DNA of 64,000 nt from Streptomyces sp. NRRL F-5727 (GCF_000719555.1 NZ_JOGX01000010.1:62001-126000), one strand, 5' to 3'; numbered from the stretch's first letter, positions 34,862-43,758 are shown. The notes: generated by a model from the letters alone, not told the origin. Numbers and translations are program-made.

Positions 34862-35255
34862 CGCACACGTCACTCTGAGCGCATCGACGCCTCGCGACCC
34901 GCCGCAAGCGGGGCCCCCGGAGTCCTCCGGTGTCCCTTCTCACGTCCGCGGCGGTGAACCGGGAGGTCCCCGGTGGCGTCTCTCCGCGCGGTGGGGCAAG
35001 GGGGCCCGGACCGCTTCGGGAGGAGTCCCGTCCGGCCCGGCCGGACGGGCCGCCGTCGTACCCGCAGCACGCCCATGACCTGCGAACTAACGGGGTTGTC
35101 CGGGGAGATCGGCGCATGTAACCGTAGGGCTATGCATTCGTGGAGTGACTGACACACATCTATATGATGATCAGTCGACCAACCATGTGTTCGGAGGGCC
35201 GCACAGCCTCCCGGGACCATGGCCGGTCGCGGATAGCGCTGAGGGGGAAGCTGTC
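34862..35255. other. Intergenic region before the two-component system
   Basis: No gene recognised. A 9-bp stem hairpin CCCGTCCGG-N5-CCGGACGGG (35027-35049) may terminate the MBL gene. Between 35085 and 35200 the sequence is relatively AT-rich, with a dyad GACTGA (35147-35152) / TCAGTC (35171-35176), and probably holds the kinase promoter. Confidence 0.5.
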
Positions 35256-36356
35256 ATGACCGCAATGAGATGTGGCGTCTGCTCGCCAGAAGTCACGAAC
35301 GCAATCATCGCCGAATACGCCGATCGCCTCCGGGCCGTCGGCAGTGTCCTCGTCTCGGACGAGAACGTCTGGTCGGAGTGCGCGCAGCAGGCCCGGCACA
35401 TCGTGGCGGAGTGCCAGCGCACCCTCCACGACGACTGCGCGGAGCTGCCCGCCGGACAGGTCGACGCCGAGTTCGCCTCGCTGGAACTCGGCGCCCGGCG
35501 CGCCGTCCAGCACATCCCCGCCCGGGAGTCGCTCAGAGCCGCCCGCATCCTGCGGGACGTCGTCCTCGACGCGCTGCCCGGCATGCTCGCCGGACTGAGC
35601 CCCGCCGAGGCCCTGCCCCGCGGCCTCGCCGCCGTCCGGGCGCTCACCCACGCCATCGACGCCCGGGTGACCGCGGCCGAGATCGGCTACGACGCCTTCC
35701 TCATGCGCGGCACCGACCTGCCCTCCGTCGACCGCGGAACCCGGCTGGCCCGCGAGGTCCACGACCGGATCGGCAGCAACCTCGGCCTCGCCCTGAGGTA
35801 TCTGGAGCTCCACGAGCTGGAACAGGACCGCCCGGACGACGCCCAGGACCGGATCGACTCCGCGAAGGCCGCCCTCCTGGACACCTTCGGCTTCGTCCGC
35901 GAACTCGTCAGCGGCCTCCGGGTGCCGCAGCAGGGCGGAGCGGGGCTGCGCAGCCACCTGATGAACTACGCGGCCGTCACCCGGCCGGCCGGCACCGAGG
36001 TCGACATCCAGGTGAGCGGCCCCGTCGACCGGCTGCCCCCGCTCCACCAGGACGAGGTCTTCCTCGTCCTGCGGGAGTGCCTGCGCAACAGCTTCGCCCA
36101 CTCCGGCGCCGCCGAGGTGCGCGTCCGGGTCACCGTGGACCGCCACGGCCTGGAGGCCCGGGTCACCGACGACGGCAAGGGGATCGGCGCCCCGGCGGCG
36201 GCGCTGCTCCGGGGCAACGGCCTGGCGTCCATGCGGGAGCGGATCGCCGCGCTCGGCGGCACCCTGACGCTCAGCGGCCCGCCCGGCCGGGGCACCCGCG
36301 TCGTCTTCCGCGTCCCGCTGCGCAGTACCGAGGGCGCGCTGGGGATCAGCGCATGA
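35256..36356 (+). CDS. Cytoplasmic sensor histidine kinase (NarL/LuxR system)
   Basis: A 366-residue HisKA_3-type kinase without membrane helices. The phospho-accepting His is in LAREVHDRIGSNLGLALRYLE; the ATPase domain has VFLVLRECLRNSFAHSGA (N box), DDGKGI (G1) and GNGLASMRERIAALGG (G2). The N-terminal half is helical and contains an early Cys pair (MRCGVC). GAGGGGGAAG directly precedes ATG 35256; an upstream GTG at 35145 would need an odd leader. Overlaps its response regulator by ATGA. Confidence 0.88.
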   Translation: MTAMRCGVCSPEVTNAIIAEYADRLRAVGSVLVSDENVWSECAQQARHIVAECQRTLHDDCAELPAGQVDAEFASLELGARRAVQHIPARESLRAARILRDVVLDALPGMLAGLSPAEALPRGLAAVRALTHAIDARVTAAEIGYDAFLMRGTDLPSVDRGTRLAREVHDRIGSNLGLALRYLELHELEQDRPDDAQDRIDSAKAALLDTFGFVRELVSGLRVPQQGGAGLRSHLMNYAAVTRPAGTEVDIQVSGPVDRLPPLHQDEVFLVLRECLRNSFAHSGAAEVRVRVTVDRHGLEARVTDDGKGIGAPAAALLRGNGLASMRERIAALGGTLTLSGPPGRGTRVVFRVPLRSTEGALGISA

Positions 36357-37000
36357 GCGAGGACGCCCCCGGGGTGGTGCGGATCCTCGCCGCCGACGAC
36401 CACACGCTGCTGCGCAGCGCGCTCTGCACCATGCTCGCCAAGGAGCCGGACATCGAGGTGGTCGGGCAGGCCGTGGACGGCCCGACCACCGTCCGGCTCG
36501 CCACCCGGCTGCAGCCCGACATCGTCCTGCTCGACCTGGAGATGCCGGGCCCCGGCCCGCAGGCCACCCTGCGCCAGCTCCGGGCCGTCGCGCCCGGGGC
36601 CCGCGTCGTCGTGCTCACCATGCACGACGACGGGGACCTGGTGCAGACCCTGCTCGCCGACGGCGCCTCCGGCTACCTCCACAAGTCGGCCAGCCGCGAC
36701 ATGCTGCTCTCGGCCATCCACAGCACGGTGGCCGGCGGCACCACCGTCTTCACGCCCCGGAGGCCGGCCGTCCCGCGCCGGACCGCGGACGCCCCGGAGG
36801 CGCCCGTCCTCACCTCGCGCGAGCGCGAGGTGCTCCAGTGCGTGGCGCAGGCCATGAGCAACCGTCAGATCGGGCGCCGGCTCGGCATCACCGAGGGGAC
36901 GGTCAAGCGCCACCTGCGCAACATCTTCGCCAAGCTGGAGGCCACCACCCGGCTCGACGCGGTCAACCGGGCGCTCGCCGCCCGTCTCATCGGCTGGTGA
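36353..37000 (+). CDS. NarL/FixJ-family response regulator
   Basis: A 215-residue protein: receiver domain with acidic pair ADDH, phospho-acceptor Asp in VLLDLEMPG and Lys in GYLHKSA; then a C-terminal LuxR HTH (LTSREREVLQCVAQAMSNRQIGRRLGITEGTVKRHLRNIFAKL). Translationally coupled to the kinase. Target genes are not shown; UbiA and MFS genes next door are candidates. Confidence 0.92.
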   Translation: MSEDAPGVVRILAADDHTLLRSALCTMLAKEPDIEVVGQAVDGPTTVRLATRLQPDIVLLDLEMPGPGPQATLRQLRAVAPGARVVVLTMHDDGDLVQTLLADGASGYLHKSASRDMLLSAIHSTVAGGTTVFTPRRPAVPRRTADAPEAPVLTSREREVLQCVAQAMSNRQIGRRLGITEGTVKRHLRNIFAKLEATTRLDAVNRALAARLIGW

Positions 37001-37006
37001 GACGGG
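36981..37006 (+). terminator. Hairpin overlapping the response regulator stop codon
   Basis: CCCGTCTCA (36981-36989) pairs with TGAGACGGG (36998-37006); the second arm contains the TGA stop. A further copy of GTGAGACGGGCG follows at 37017-37028. Confidence 0.6.
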
Positions 37007-37038
37007 CGCACCGGCCGTGAGACGGGCGGGGCCGTCCG

Positions 37039-37974
37039 TCAGGAGCACCCCACGACCAGCAGGCCCGCGGCGAGCCCGGCGTTGGCCGCGTACTGCGTGA
37101 CCATGAACGCCTGGTACGGGGCCCGGGCCCGGTCCGGCCGGGGGTGGAGGCAGCGCCACACCACCCAGCCGGAGCCCGCCGCCAGCGGCACCGCGCCCGC
37201 GAACACCACCGGGTCGCCCAGGGCGGCGACCGCGAGGCCGGCCGCCCCGAGGACGGGCGCGGCGACCGCCACGAAGCGGCGCGCCGCCCGCTCGCCGCGG
37301 ACCACGGCGAAGGTGACCCGGCCGGCCAGCGCGTCGCCGCGGACGTCGCTCAGGTCCTTGGAGACGGCGCCGACCGCGCCCATCCACAGGGCGAGCACCC
37401 CGCACAGGGCGAGCGGGCCGGCCGCCAGGGACCCGTGGACGGCGACGGCGCCCGCGAGATAGGCGGCGAGGCCCGCCACCGTCACCACGAACGCGCCGGC
37501 CCAGGTCCGGCGCTTCGCGGTGAACGGGGGCATCGAGTAGGCCCAGCCGAGCAGCAGCAGGACGGCGACCGGCGCGGCGAGGCCGGGGACCGTGGCCGTG
37601 AGCAGCAGCGAGACCACCGCGCTGCCGGCCACCACCAGGGCGCCGGTGCGGGCCGGCAGGTCGCCGCGCGCGATGGGCCGCCGCGAGCCGTTGGCCCGGT
37701 CCTCGGCGATGTCCATCACGCCGTTGAGCAGGTACGTGGCCAGCACCGCCAGGTAGAGGGCGGCCGCGCCGGCCAGGACGTCCGGTACCGCCGGGCGGGC
37801 GCCGCCCGCGATGGTGGCGCAGAGCGCGCCGAGCAGGAAGCGGGTGAGGAAGACGAGCTGGACGACGGGCCGGGCCTCCGCGACACAGTGACGGGCGACG
37901 GTGAACAGACGTCCGGGGAGGGAAACGGCCGGCAGGGCGCCGGCGGATGGGCCGGGGTGGGGGGTGACGGTCAC
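37039..37974 (-). CDS. UbiA-family prenyltransferase
   Basis: A 311-residue membrane prenyltransferase with about eight helices. The first Asp-rich motif is NGVMDIAEDRANGSRRPI, which binds the prenyl diphosphate magnesium ions; the second is SKDLSDVRGD. UbiA enzymes attach isoprenoid chains to aromatic or other acceptors in quinone, lipid or natural-product pathways. GTG 37974 follows GGAG at eight bases. It shares strand with the MFS gene, but a hairpin separates them. Confidence 0.88.
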   Translation of the reverse strand: MTVTPHPGPSAGALPAVSLPGRLFTVARHCVAEARPVVQLVFLTRFLLGALCATIAGGARPAVPDVLAGAAALYLAVLATYLLNGVMDIAEDRANGSRRPIARGDLPARTGALVVAGSAVVSLLLTATVPGLAAPVAVLLLLGWAYSMPPFTAKRRTWAGAFVVTVAGLAAYLAGAVAVHGSLAAGPLALCGVLALWMGAVGAVSKDLSDVRGDALAGRVTFAVVRGERAARRFVAVAAPVLGAAGLAVAALGDPVVFAGAVPLAAGSGWVVWRCLHPRPDRARAPYQAFMVTQYAANAGLAAGLLVVGCS

Positions 37975-38007
37975 GGGTCGGCTCCAGGGGACGGGGGCAT
38001 TCGCCGA

Positions 38008-38036
38008 GAGGCGCCTCTGCCGTACAGAGGCGCCTC
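38008..38036 (-). terminator. Terminator of the MFS exporter gene
   Basis: GAGGCGCCTCTG (38008-38019) and CAGAGGCGCCTC (38025-38036) form a perfect 12-bp stem with a 5-base loop, downstream of the minus-strand MFS gene. Confidence 0.8.
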
Positions 38037-38097
38037 GGGGTGCGCGGGTTCCTTTCGGGGGACGCCGGCGCGGGTGGGCGGGGGACCGGCGGCGCGG

Positions 38098-39684
38098 TCA
38101 GCTCGCCGAGGGGGACGCGGACTTGCCGCCCCGCAGCAGGAGGGCGATGACCGCGAGCAGCACCAGGCAGGTCGCGGCGAGCACCCAGAGGACGGTGTGG
38201 AAGGAGCCGTCGTACGCCTCGACCAGGAAGTCGACGAAGCCGTCGCGCTCGGACGCGGCGACCGCCTCGGCCGGGCCGCTGATGTTGCCGCCGGCCGCGG
38301 TGCCGGCCACCGTGGCCGCGTCTCCGGCGCCCGGGAAGGCGGCGATGCCGTCGCTGGTGCGGCCGGTGAGGAGGGTGGCGAGCAGCGAGCCGTAGACGGC
38401 GACCGCGATGGCCTCGCTGCCGAGGCGCAGGGTGTTGAGGAAGCCCGCGGCCATGCCGGCCCGCTCCGGGGCGATCAGGCTCAGGGCCTCGCCGTCGACG
38501 AGACCGGCGGCCAGCGCGTACCCGGCGCCGGTGATGAGCATCGGCAGGGCGACCAGCGCGAGGTTCACGTCCGGGGAGAAGAGGGAGAGGCCGGCGACGC
38601 CGACCACCAGGCAGACCAGGCTGACGAAGATGATGGTCATCGCGGAGATGCCCTTGGCCACCAGCTTGGCGGCGATCAGCGGGAAGACCAGCATCGGGAA
38701 GGTGAGCAGCACCATGATCAGACCGGCCGAGCCGCTGGAGTAGCCGCCGGCCGCGGTGAGGTAGCTGGGCAGGTACGTCAGCATGGTGACGAAGGCGAAG
38801 GAGCCGGCCACCGGCACCAGGCACAGGGCGAGGAAGCGGCGGTTGGCGACGGCGCCCAGGTCGAGCATGGGGTGCGGGTGGCGCTTCTCCACGGCGGCGA
38901 AGGCGATCAGCGCCACGATCGTGCCGGCGAAGAGGCCGAGCACGCCGGGGCTGGCCCAGCCCCACTGCGAGCCCTGGGCGATGCCGGTGGTGAGCAGCAG
39001 CATCGCGACGACGAAGAGGGCGGTGCCGGGGACGTCGACGCGGGCGTCCGGGTTGCGGGTCTCGGTGACGCCCTTGCTCATCGCGGGGATGGCGAGCAGC
39101 ACCAGGCCGAGGACGACGGCGTGCAGGGCGAAGACCCAGCGCCAGCCGGCGGTCTCGATGAGCAGGCCGGAGAGGGAGGGGCCGAAGGAGACGCCGAGTC
39201 CGGCGACGGTGCCGAAGAGGGCGAACGCCCGGCCGCGGGCGGGGCCTTCGAAGACGGTGGAGAGCAGGGCCGCGCCGCAGGCGAAGATCGCCGCGCCGCC
39301 GATTCCGGCGAGGGCGCGGGCCGCGTCCAGGACGTAGACGTTGGCGGCGAAGACGCTGACGAGCGAGGCGACCGCGTAGACGGCGGCGCCGATGGTGAAG
39401 GCGCGGATGCGGCCGATGATGTCGGCGATCGAGCCCCAGGCGAGGGTCAGGCAGGCGAAGGCCACGTTGAAGGCGTTCACCACCCACTGCAGCGGCACCA
39501 GGCTCGCGTCGGTGTCGGCGCCGATGTAGGGCAGGGCCACGCCGGTGCCGGAGATCGAGGTGGGGACGACGAAGATCGCCAGCAGCACCGCGGTGAGGAT
39601 CAGCGTCTGCCGCTGGGGGGCGGCCTGACCCGGAGCGGGTGAGGCGGTCTCGCCCCCGGCGGGGACGGACTCGGTCTGTGTCAT
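38098..39684 (-). CDS. MFS drug-efflux transporter (DHA2, 14-helix type)
   Basis: A 528-residue EmrB/QacA-like exporter. Visible landmarks are LQWVVNAFNVAFACLTLAWGSIADIIGRIRAF (motif A region), ARALAGIGGAAIFACGAALLS, and VSFGPSLSGLLIETAGWRWVF (motif C), with 14 hydrophobic segments. ATG 39684 has AGGAG upstream. It is divergent from an ArsR-type regulator across a region with a clear palindrome, suggesting regulated drug efflux. Confidence 0.9.
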   Translation of the reverse strand: MTQTESVPAGGETASPAPGQAAPQRQTLILTAVLLAIFVVPTSISGTGVALPYIGADTDASLVPLQWVVNAFNVAFACLTLAWGSIADIIGRIRAFTIGAAVYAVASLVSVFAANVYVLDAARALAGIGGAAIFACGAALLSTVFEGPARGRAFALFGTVAGLGVSFGPSLSGLLIETAGWRWVFALHAVVLGLVLLAIPAMSKGVTETRNPDARVDVPGTALFVVAMLLLTTGIAQGSQWGWASPGVLGLFAGTIVALIAFAAVEKRHPHPMLDLGAVANRRFLALCLVPVAGSFAFVTMLTYLPSYLTAAGGYSSGSAGLIMVLLTFPMLVFPLIAAKLVAKGISAMTIIFVSLVCLVVGVAGLSLFSPDVNLALVALPMLITGAGYALAAGLVDGEALSLIAPERAGMAAGFLNTLRLGSEAIAVAVYGSLLATLLTGRTSDGIAAFPGAGDAATVAGTAAGGNISGPAEAVAASERDGFVDFLVEAYDGSFHTVLWVLAATCLVLLAVIALLLRGGKSASPSAS

Positions 39685-39720
39685 GGGAGGAAACTCCTGT
39701 AGTTCCAGCGGCGTTGGGGG

Positions 39721-39742
39721 AGGTTCGGAATTTTTCGAACCT
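39721..39742. promoter_or_regulatory. Operator palindrome between MFS and ArsR genes
   Basis: AGGTTCG-GAATTTTT-CGAACCT: perfect 7-base arms in an AT-rich core, 37 bases from the MFS start, in the divergent promoter region. Confidence 0.6.
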
Positions 39743-39852
39743 AGGTTGGCAGAGGCGGAGGTACGATGCAAGTGAAACCTGACAACGGCGGCGGCTTCCG
39801 GACGAGACGCCTCCGCCGGCCGGTGGCGGACCCGAGCGAAGGAGCCGAAGCG

Positions 39853-40254
39853 ATGCCCGACGAGGAAGGCCATCCGACCCGGAGCGAGATGGACCTGCTG
39901 ACGGTCCTGAACGCGCTCTCCGACCCCCTCCGGTACGAGGTGATCCAGACCTTCCTGACGCTCCCGGAGGGAACCGAGCGGACCTGCCTGTCCTTCGGCT
40001 TCCCGGTGTCCAAGTCGACGCTCAGCCACCACTTCCGGATCCTGCGCGAGTCCGGCCTGGTGCAGCAGGTCAACCGGGGCAACAGCCGCAAGGCGCACCT
40101 GCGCAGGGAGGACCTGGAGGCCCGCTTCCCGGGCCTGCTGGAGCTGCTGGCGGACAACCCGCCGGCCCCTCCGGCCGGGTCGGACCCCGGGCCGGACGCC
40201 ACAGCACCAGCGCCGTCACGAGCAGCCCGTCCCGGGCGAGCCACCGGCCGCTGA
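39853..40254 (+). CDS. ArsR-type HTH regulator
   Basis: A 133-residue regulator: winged HTH at ~10-100 (LLTVLNALSDPLRYEVIQTFL...SKSTLSHHFRILRESGLVQQVNRGNSRKAHLRREDLEARFPGLLELL) with no obvious metal-binding Cys cluster, so probably a ligand-type repressor of the MFS exporter. AAGGAG lies nine bases before ATG 39853. Its Pro/Ala-rich tail, beyond ~105, lies antisense to the last 185 bases of the phosphopantetheinyl transferase gene. Confidence 0.82.
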   Translation: MPDEEGHPTRSEMDLLTVLNALSDPLRYEVIQTFLTLPEGTERTCLSFGFPVSKSTLSHHFRILRESGLVQQVNRGNSRKAHLRREDLEARFPGLLELLADNPPAPPAGSDPGPDATAPAPSRAARPGRATGR

Positions 40255-40840
40255 CCACCGGGCACCGGCGGCCGCGCCCCGGCGCGGCGACCCGGGCCCG
40301 GAAGGTGCCCGCCGCCGCGTCCACCGTGATCAGCGCGTCCGCGAAGCCCAGTTCGCCGAAGACCGGCGAACACGCCTTGTAGACGCACTCCTTGGCGCTG
40401 AACAGCAGCCGGTCCCAGCTCACCCCGGGCCGCTCGGCGGCCAGCCGCGCCACCCAGGCCCGCTCCGCGGCCAGCGACACCCGGGGCAGCATCCCCGGGT
40501 GCCGCAGCGGCTCGTCCGGTTCGGCGTCCACCCCGAGCGACAGCACCTCGCCGGAGCGGGCGACCGCGGCCGCGTGGTAGCCGCGCGTGTGGGTCATGCT
40601 GCCGGTCAGACCGGCGGGCCACAGCGGCGCGCCGCGCGGCCCGCGCGGGACGGCCGCGGGCGGCTCCCCGAGCCGGCGCATGCCCCGGCGGGCACAGTCG
40701 CGGACCGCGGCGAAGCGGGCCCGCCGCACCGCCGACATGCCGGCCGCCGCGGCCTCCTCCCCGGGGAGGAGCCGGATCTCCTCGGGCAGCCGGACGCCGT
40801 CGAAGGCCGCCACCGGCGCCGGGAACAGTTCCTGGATCAC
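40070..40840 (-). CDS. Sfp-type 4'-phosphopantetheinyl transferase
   Basis: A 256-residue enzyme that converts apo carrier proteins to holo form by transferring phosphopantetheine from CoA. The Mg/CoA motifs are LSLGVDAEPDEPL and LLFSAKECVYKACSP, and GSMTHTRGYHAAAVA precedes. The last ~40 residues are Pro/Gly/Cys-rich and unusual. GTG 40840 overlaps the SARP stop as GTGA. It presumably activates the ACP encoded at 47327-47599. Its end overlaps the convergent regulator gene. Confidence 0.9.
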   Translation of the reverse strand: MIQELFPAPVAAFDGVRLPEEIRLLPGEEAAAAGMSAVRRARFAAVRDCARRGMRRLGEPPAAVPRGPRGAPLWPAGLTGSMTHTRGYHAAAVARSGEVLSLGVDAEPDEPLRHPGMLPRVSLAAERAWVARLAAERPGVSWDRLLFSAKECVYKACSPVFGELGFADALITVDAAAGTFRARVAAPGRGRRCPVVSGRWLARDGLLVTALVLWRPARGPTRPEGPAGCPPAAPAGPGSGPPGPPCAGAPCGCCPG

Positions 40841-41643
40841 GGCCGCGCCGGGCTTCCGGTCGCCGGCTCCGCGCCGCTGAGCAGCCGGTCCCGCAGCAGC
40901 AGGACCTCCCGGGACGGCTCCATCCCGAGCTCCCGCCGCAGCAGGACGCGCAGCTCCTCGTACGCGGCGAGCGCCTCGGCCCGCCGGCCCGAGCCGTGCA
41001 GCGCGCTGATCAGCCGCGCGTGCCGCCACTCGTCGAACGGATGGCGCGCGACCAGGGCCCGCAGCTCGTCCACGATCTCCCGGTGCCGGCCGCGCCGCAG
41101 GTCCGCCTCCAGGCGGGCCTCCAGCGCCTGCTCCCGCAGCGCCGTCAGCCCGGCGGCCAGCGGCTCCAGGACCGGACCCGGCGGTACGTCGGACAGGACC
41201 GGCCCGCGCCACAGCGCGAGGGCGCCGCGTAACTCGCGGGCCGCCTCCTCCACCCGCCCCTCGGCGAGCAGCCGGCCGCCGCGCAGATGCGCCGCCCGGA
41301 ACAGACCGGCGTCCACACCGCCCGCCGGGGTTTCCAGGAGGTAGCCGTGCGGGCGGCCGGCGAGCCGGGGCCTCAGCTCCTCCTCGACCGGCAGCGAGGC
41401 GAACCACTTCCGCAGGTGGTACACGTGCGTCCGGGCCGTCATGACGGCGCTGCCCGGCGGAGCGCCCGCCCACAGCTCGGCGACCAGGTCGTCGAGGCTC
41501 ACCAGCTCGTCCGCCCGGACGGCGAGGAGCGCGAACACCTTCCGCAGCTTCGGCCCGCGGAGCGTGAACTCCCGGTCGCCCACCGACAGGCGCAGGGCGC
41601 CGAGGACGCCGAACCGTACCGTTCCGGTCCCGTTCTCCGTCAT
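40837..41643 (-). CDS. SARP-family pathway activator
   Basis: A 268-residue protein with OmpR-like DNA-binding domain (VRFGVLGALRLSVGDREFTLRGPKLRKVFALLAVRADELVSLDDLVAELW) and BTAD domain (VDAGLFRAAHLRGGRLLAEGR...ELGMEPSREVLLLRDRLL). This is the short form that typically switches on polyketide clusters by binding heptamer repeats. Translationally coupled to the phosphopantetheinyl transferase gene. Confidence 0.92.
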   Translation of the reverse strand: MTENGTGTVRFGVLGALRLSVGDREFTLRGPKLRKVFALLAVRADELVSLDDLVAELWAGAPPGSAVMTARTHVYHLRKWFASLPVEEELRPRLAGRPHGYLLETPAGGVDAGLFRAAHLRGGRLLAEGRVEEAARELRGALALWRGPVLSDVPPGPVLEPLAAGLTALREQALEARLEADLRRGRHREIVDELRALVARHPFDEWRHARLISALHGSGRRAEALAAYEELRVLLRRELGMEPSREVLLLRDRLLSGAEPATGSPARP

Positions 41644-41783
41644 GCCCCCGCGCCCCCGAATCCGCTCCGCGCCCGCTCCGAAGCCCTTCCGGAGGCGCCT
41701 TCCGACGCTAACGAGACCGCCGGCGGGAACTCCATGCCTCTACCGCCCAGGAGACATCGGGAGTACGTCCAAAGGAACATGCC

Positions 41784-41816
41784 GGGCGGTGCCCCGGCCA
41801 GGCCGGGGCACCGCCC
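41784..41816 (-). terminator. Terminator after the P450 gene
   Basis: GGGCGGTGCCCCGG (41784-41797) pairs with CCGGGGCACCGCCC (41803-41816), a perfect 14-bp stem just downstream of the P450 stop, closing the ACP-to-P450 gene string. Confidence 0.85.
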
Positions 41817-41834
41817 GAGGAAGCGCGCGCGGAG

Positions 41835-43055
41835 CTACCAGCGCACCGGCAGCGAGACGGGCCGGCGCAGCAGCGCGCCCTCGTCCCACGGCAGCGCGGC
41901 CGGGTCGGCGTCGAGGGTCAGCCCCGGGAACTCGCGGACCAGCCGGGTCAGGATCCCGCCGATCTCCAGCCGGGCCAGGGCGGCGCCCAGGCAGTGGTGC
42001 ATGCCGTAGCCGAACTGGAGGTGCCGCTTGCCCTTGCGGTCCGGGTCGATGACCAGCGGACGCTCGTACACCGACGGGTCCCGGTTGGCGGCGAACGCGT
42101 CCGCGTAGACGACGTCGCCCGGCAGGATCGTCCCCTCGCTGGTCACCACCTCGCGGTGCGCGACCCGCGGGAAGGTCGACATGGTGCCCAGCGGGACCAG
42201 CCGGATCACCTCCTCGACCAGCTGCGGCACCACGTCCGGGTCCGCCACCGCCCGCTGCCACAGCGAGGGCGCGCTCAGCAGCACCAGGGCCGCCTTCGAG
42301 AGCACCGACAGCACGTTCTGGTCGATCGCCACCAGCGCGGCGAAGACCAGCCCGACCAGCTCCTTGTCCTCCAGCGGGGGCTCCGCCTCGTCCCGGGTGG
42401 CGAGGAACCGCTCGATCAGCCCGCCGGGCACCACCGGCCGCTTCCCCGTCACCAGGTCGGTGACATAACCGTACGAGGTGAAGAACTCCTCCATCAGGCC
42501 CGGCACGTCGTCGTGCAGCGCCTTCTGGATGGTGGGGGAGTGCGGGCGGAAGTACGCCACGTCCTCCTCCGGGATGCCGAGGAAGCGGCAGGTCACCTCG
42601 ATCGGGATCGGGTCGAGCACCGCCGTGTACAGGTCGGGGCGCTCCTGGGCCCGCAGGTCGGCGAAGCGCCGGGTGACGAGCTCGTCGAGGAACGGGGCCA
42701 GCCGGGCCACCGCGTTGGCGCTGTAGTCCGCCGTCACGAACCGCCGCATCCGCGAGTGGTCCGGGCCGTCCAGGTTGATCAGCATCTCGGGCGGCAGCGT
42801 GGTCGGGAAGAACGTCGGCCCGCCCTCGACGTTGGTCTCGGCGCGGCCGAAGGTCGAGTCGGTCAGCACCTTGTGCACGTCGGCGTACCGGGTCAGGTGC
42901 ACCACGTGGTGCCCGCTCGGCAGCTTCACCTGCGGCAGGCCGCCGGCCGAGCGCTCGGGGACCGGGACGTACGGCGGCAGGGGGTCGAGGTGGGGGACGT
43001 CGGCGACGGTGACGCCGTCCTCGCGCTCCTCCACCGCTTCCAGCGAGGTGGTCAT
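41835..43055 (-). CDS. Cytochrome P450 with non-canonical I helix
   Basis: A 406-residue soluble bacterial P450. Cys355 in FGYGMHHCLGAALAR is the heme ligand; ExxR is EVIRLVP. The I-helix, normally A/G-G-x-D/E-T, reads AALVAIDQNVLS, so both the acidic residue and the oxygen-activating Thr are replaced. AAGGAG precedes ATG 43055. Position in the cluster suggests late oxidation of the cluster product, possibly by unusual chemistry. Confidence 0.93.
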   Translation of the reverse strand: MTTSLEAVEEREDGVTVADVPHLDPLPPYVPVPERSAGGLPQVKLPSGHHVVHLTRYADVHKVLTDSTFGRAETNVEGGPTFFPTTLPPEMLINLDGPDHSRMRRFVTADYSANAVARLAPFLDELVTRRFADLRAQERPDLYTAVLDPIPIEVTCRFLGIPEEDVAYFRPHSPTIQKALHDDVPGLMEEFFTSYGYVTDLVTGKRPVVPGGLIERFLATRDEAEPPLEDKELVGLVFAALVAIDQNVLSVLSKAALVLLSAPSLWQRAVADPDVVPQLVEEVIRLVPLGTMSTFPRVAHREVVTSEGTILPGDVVYADAFAANRDPSVYERPLVIDPDRKGKRHLQFGYGMHHCLGAALARLEIGGILTRLVREFPGLTLDADPAALPWDEGALLRRPVSLPVRW

Positions 43056-43089
43056 GTCAGGCTCCTTCGGCCGTCCGGGCGGATGGGGG

Positions 43090-43758
43090 TCACAGCAGGC
43101 CGGACAGGCCGGCCAGGCCCGTCACGGACCGCAGGTCGGCCAGCGTCTGCTCGTCGTCGCGGAACAGCACCGTCTGCCAGCCCTGGGCGCGGGCCGCGAC
43201 GAGGTTCTCCTCGACGTCGTCGATGAGGAGGCAGTCGGCCGGGGCGACACCGGCGGCCTTCGCGGCGATCTCGAAGATCTCCGCGTCGGGCTTGCGGCAG
43301 CCGACGTCCGAGGAGTCGATGAGGACGTCGACCTCGCCGACCGGCGCGATGATCGCCTTCCAGTACGGGCCCCACTCGACGACGTTGTTGGAGAGGACGC
43401 CGGTGCGGAAGCCGTTCTCCTGCAGGTGCAGGTAGGCGCGGACCATCACCGGGTTGGCGACCACGCCGTCGAACCACTGCTCGCCGAAGGTCTGCAGCCG
43501 GGCCCGGGAGAGGTCGATGCCGGGGTTCTGGGCGGCCAGCACCCGCGCCAGCCGGGTGCCCCACTCGGGCTCGGTGAGCGCGCCGATCTCGACGGGCGCC
43601 ATGGTGGGCATGCCGAGTTCGTCGGCCACGCCCTTGATGGCGGCCTTGAGCTGGGACGGCGTGATCCCGGTCTTGACCTCGTACGCCTCGTAGATGCGCT
43701 CCAGCGGCGGGGACAGGACGCCGCCGAAGTCGAACCAGATCATGGAGGGCTGAGCCAT
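43090..43758 (-). CDS. HAD-superfamily phosphatase
   Basis: A 222-residue HAD-IA hydrolase. Motif I is WFDFGGVLSPP with the nucleophile Asp; motif II is VLSNNV; Lys is in GCRKPDAEIF; motif IV is CLLIDDVEENL. In A-factor and methylenomycin-furan type pathways a phosphatase follows the AfsA-family condensation, and this gene sits directly after the afsA-like gene on the same strand, so removal of phosphate from the condensed intermediate is a reasonable role. AAAGG precedes ATG 43758. Confidence 0.88.
   Translation of the reverse strand: MAQPSMIWFDFGGVLSPPLERIYEAYEVKTGITPSQLKAAIKGVADELGMPTMAPVEIGALTEPEWGTRLARVLAAQNPGIDLSRARLQTFGEQWFDGVVANPVMVRAYLHLQENGFRTGVLSNNVVEWGPYWKAIIAPVGEVDVLIDSSDVGCRKPDAEIFEIAAKAAGVAPADCLLIDDVEENLVAARAQGWQTVLFRDDEQTLADLRSVTGLAGLSGLL

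Noticed and set aside
35145..35255. Longer N-terminus of the histidine kinase from GTG 35145
   Set aside because: ATG 35256 has an excellent ribosome site and the upstream part overlaps the probable promoter.
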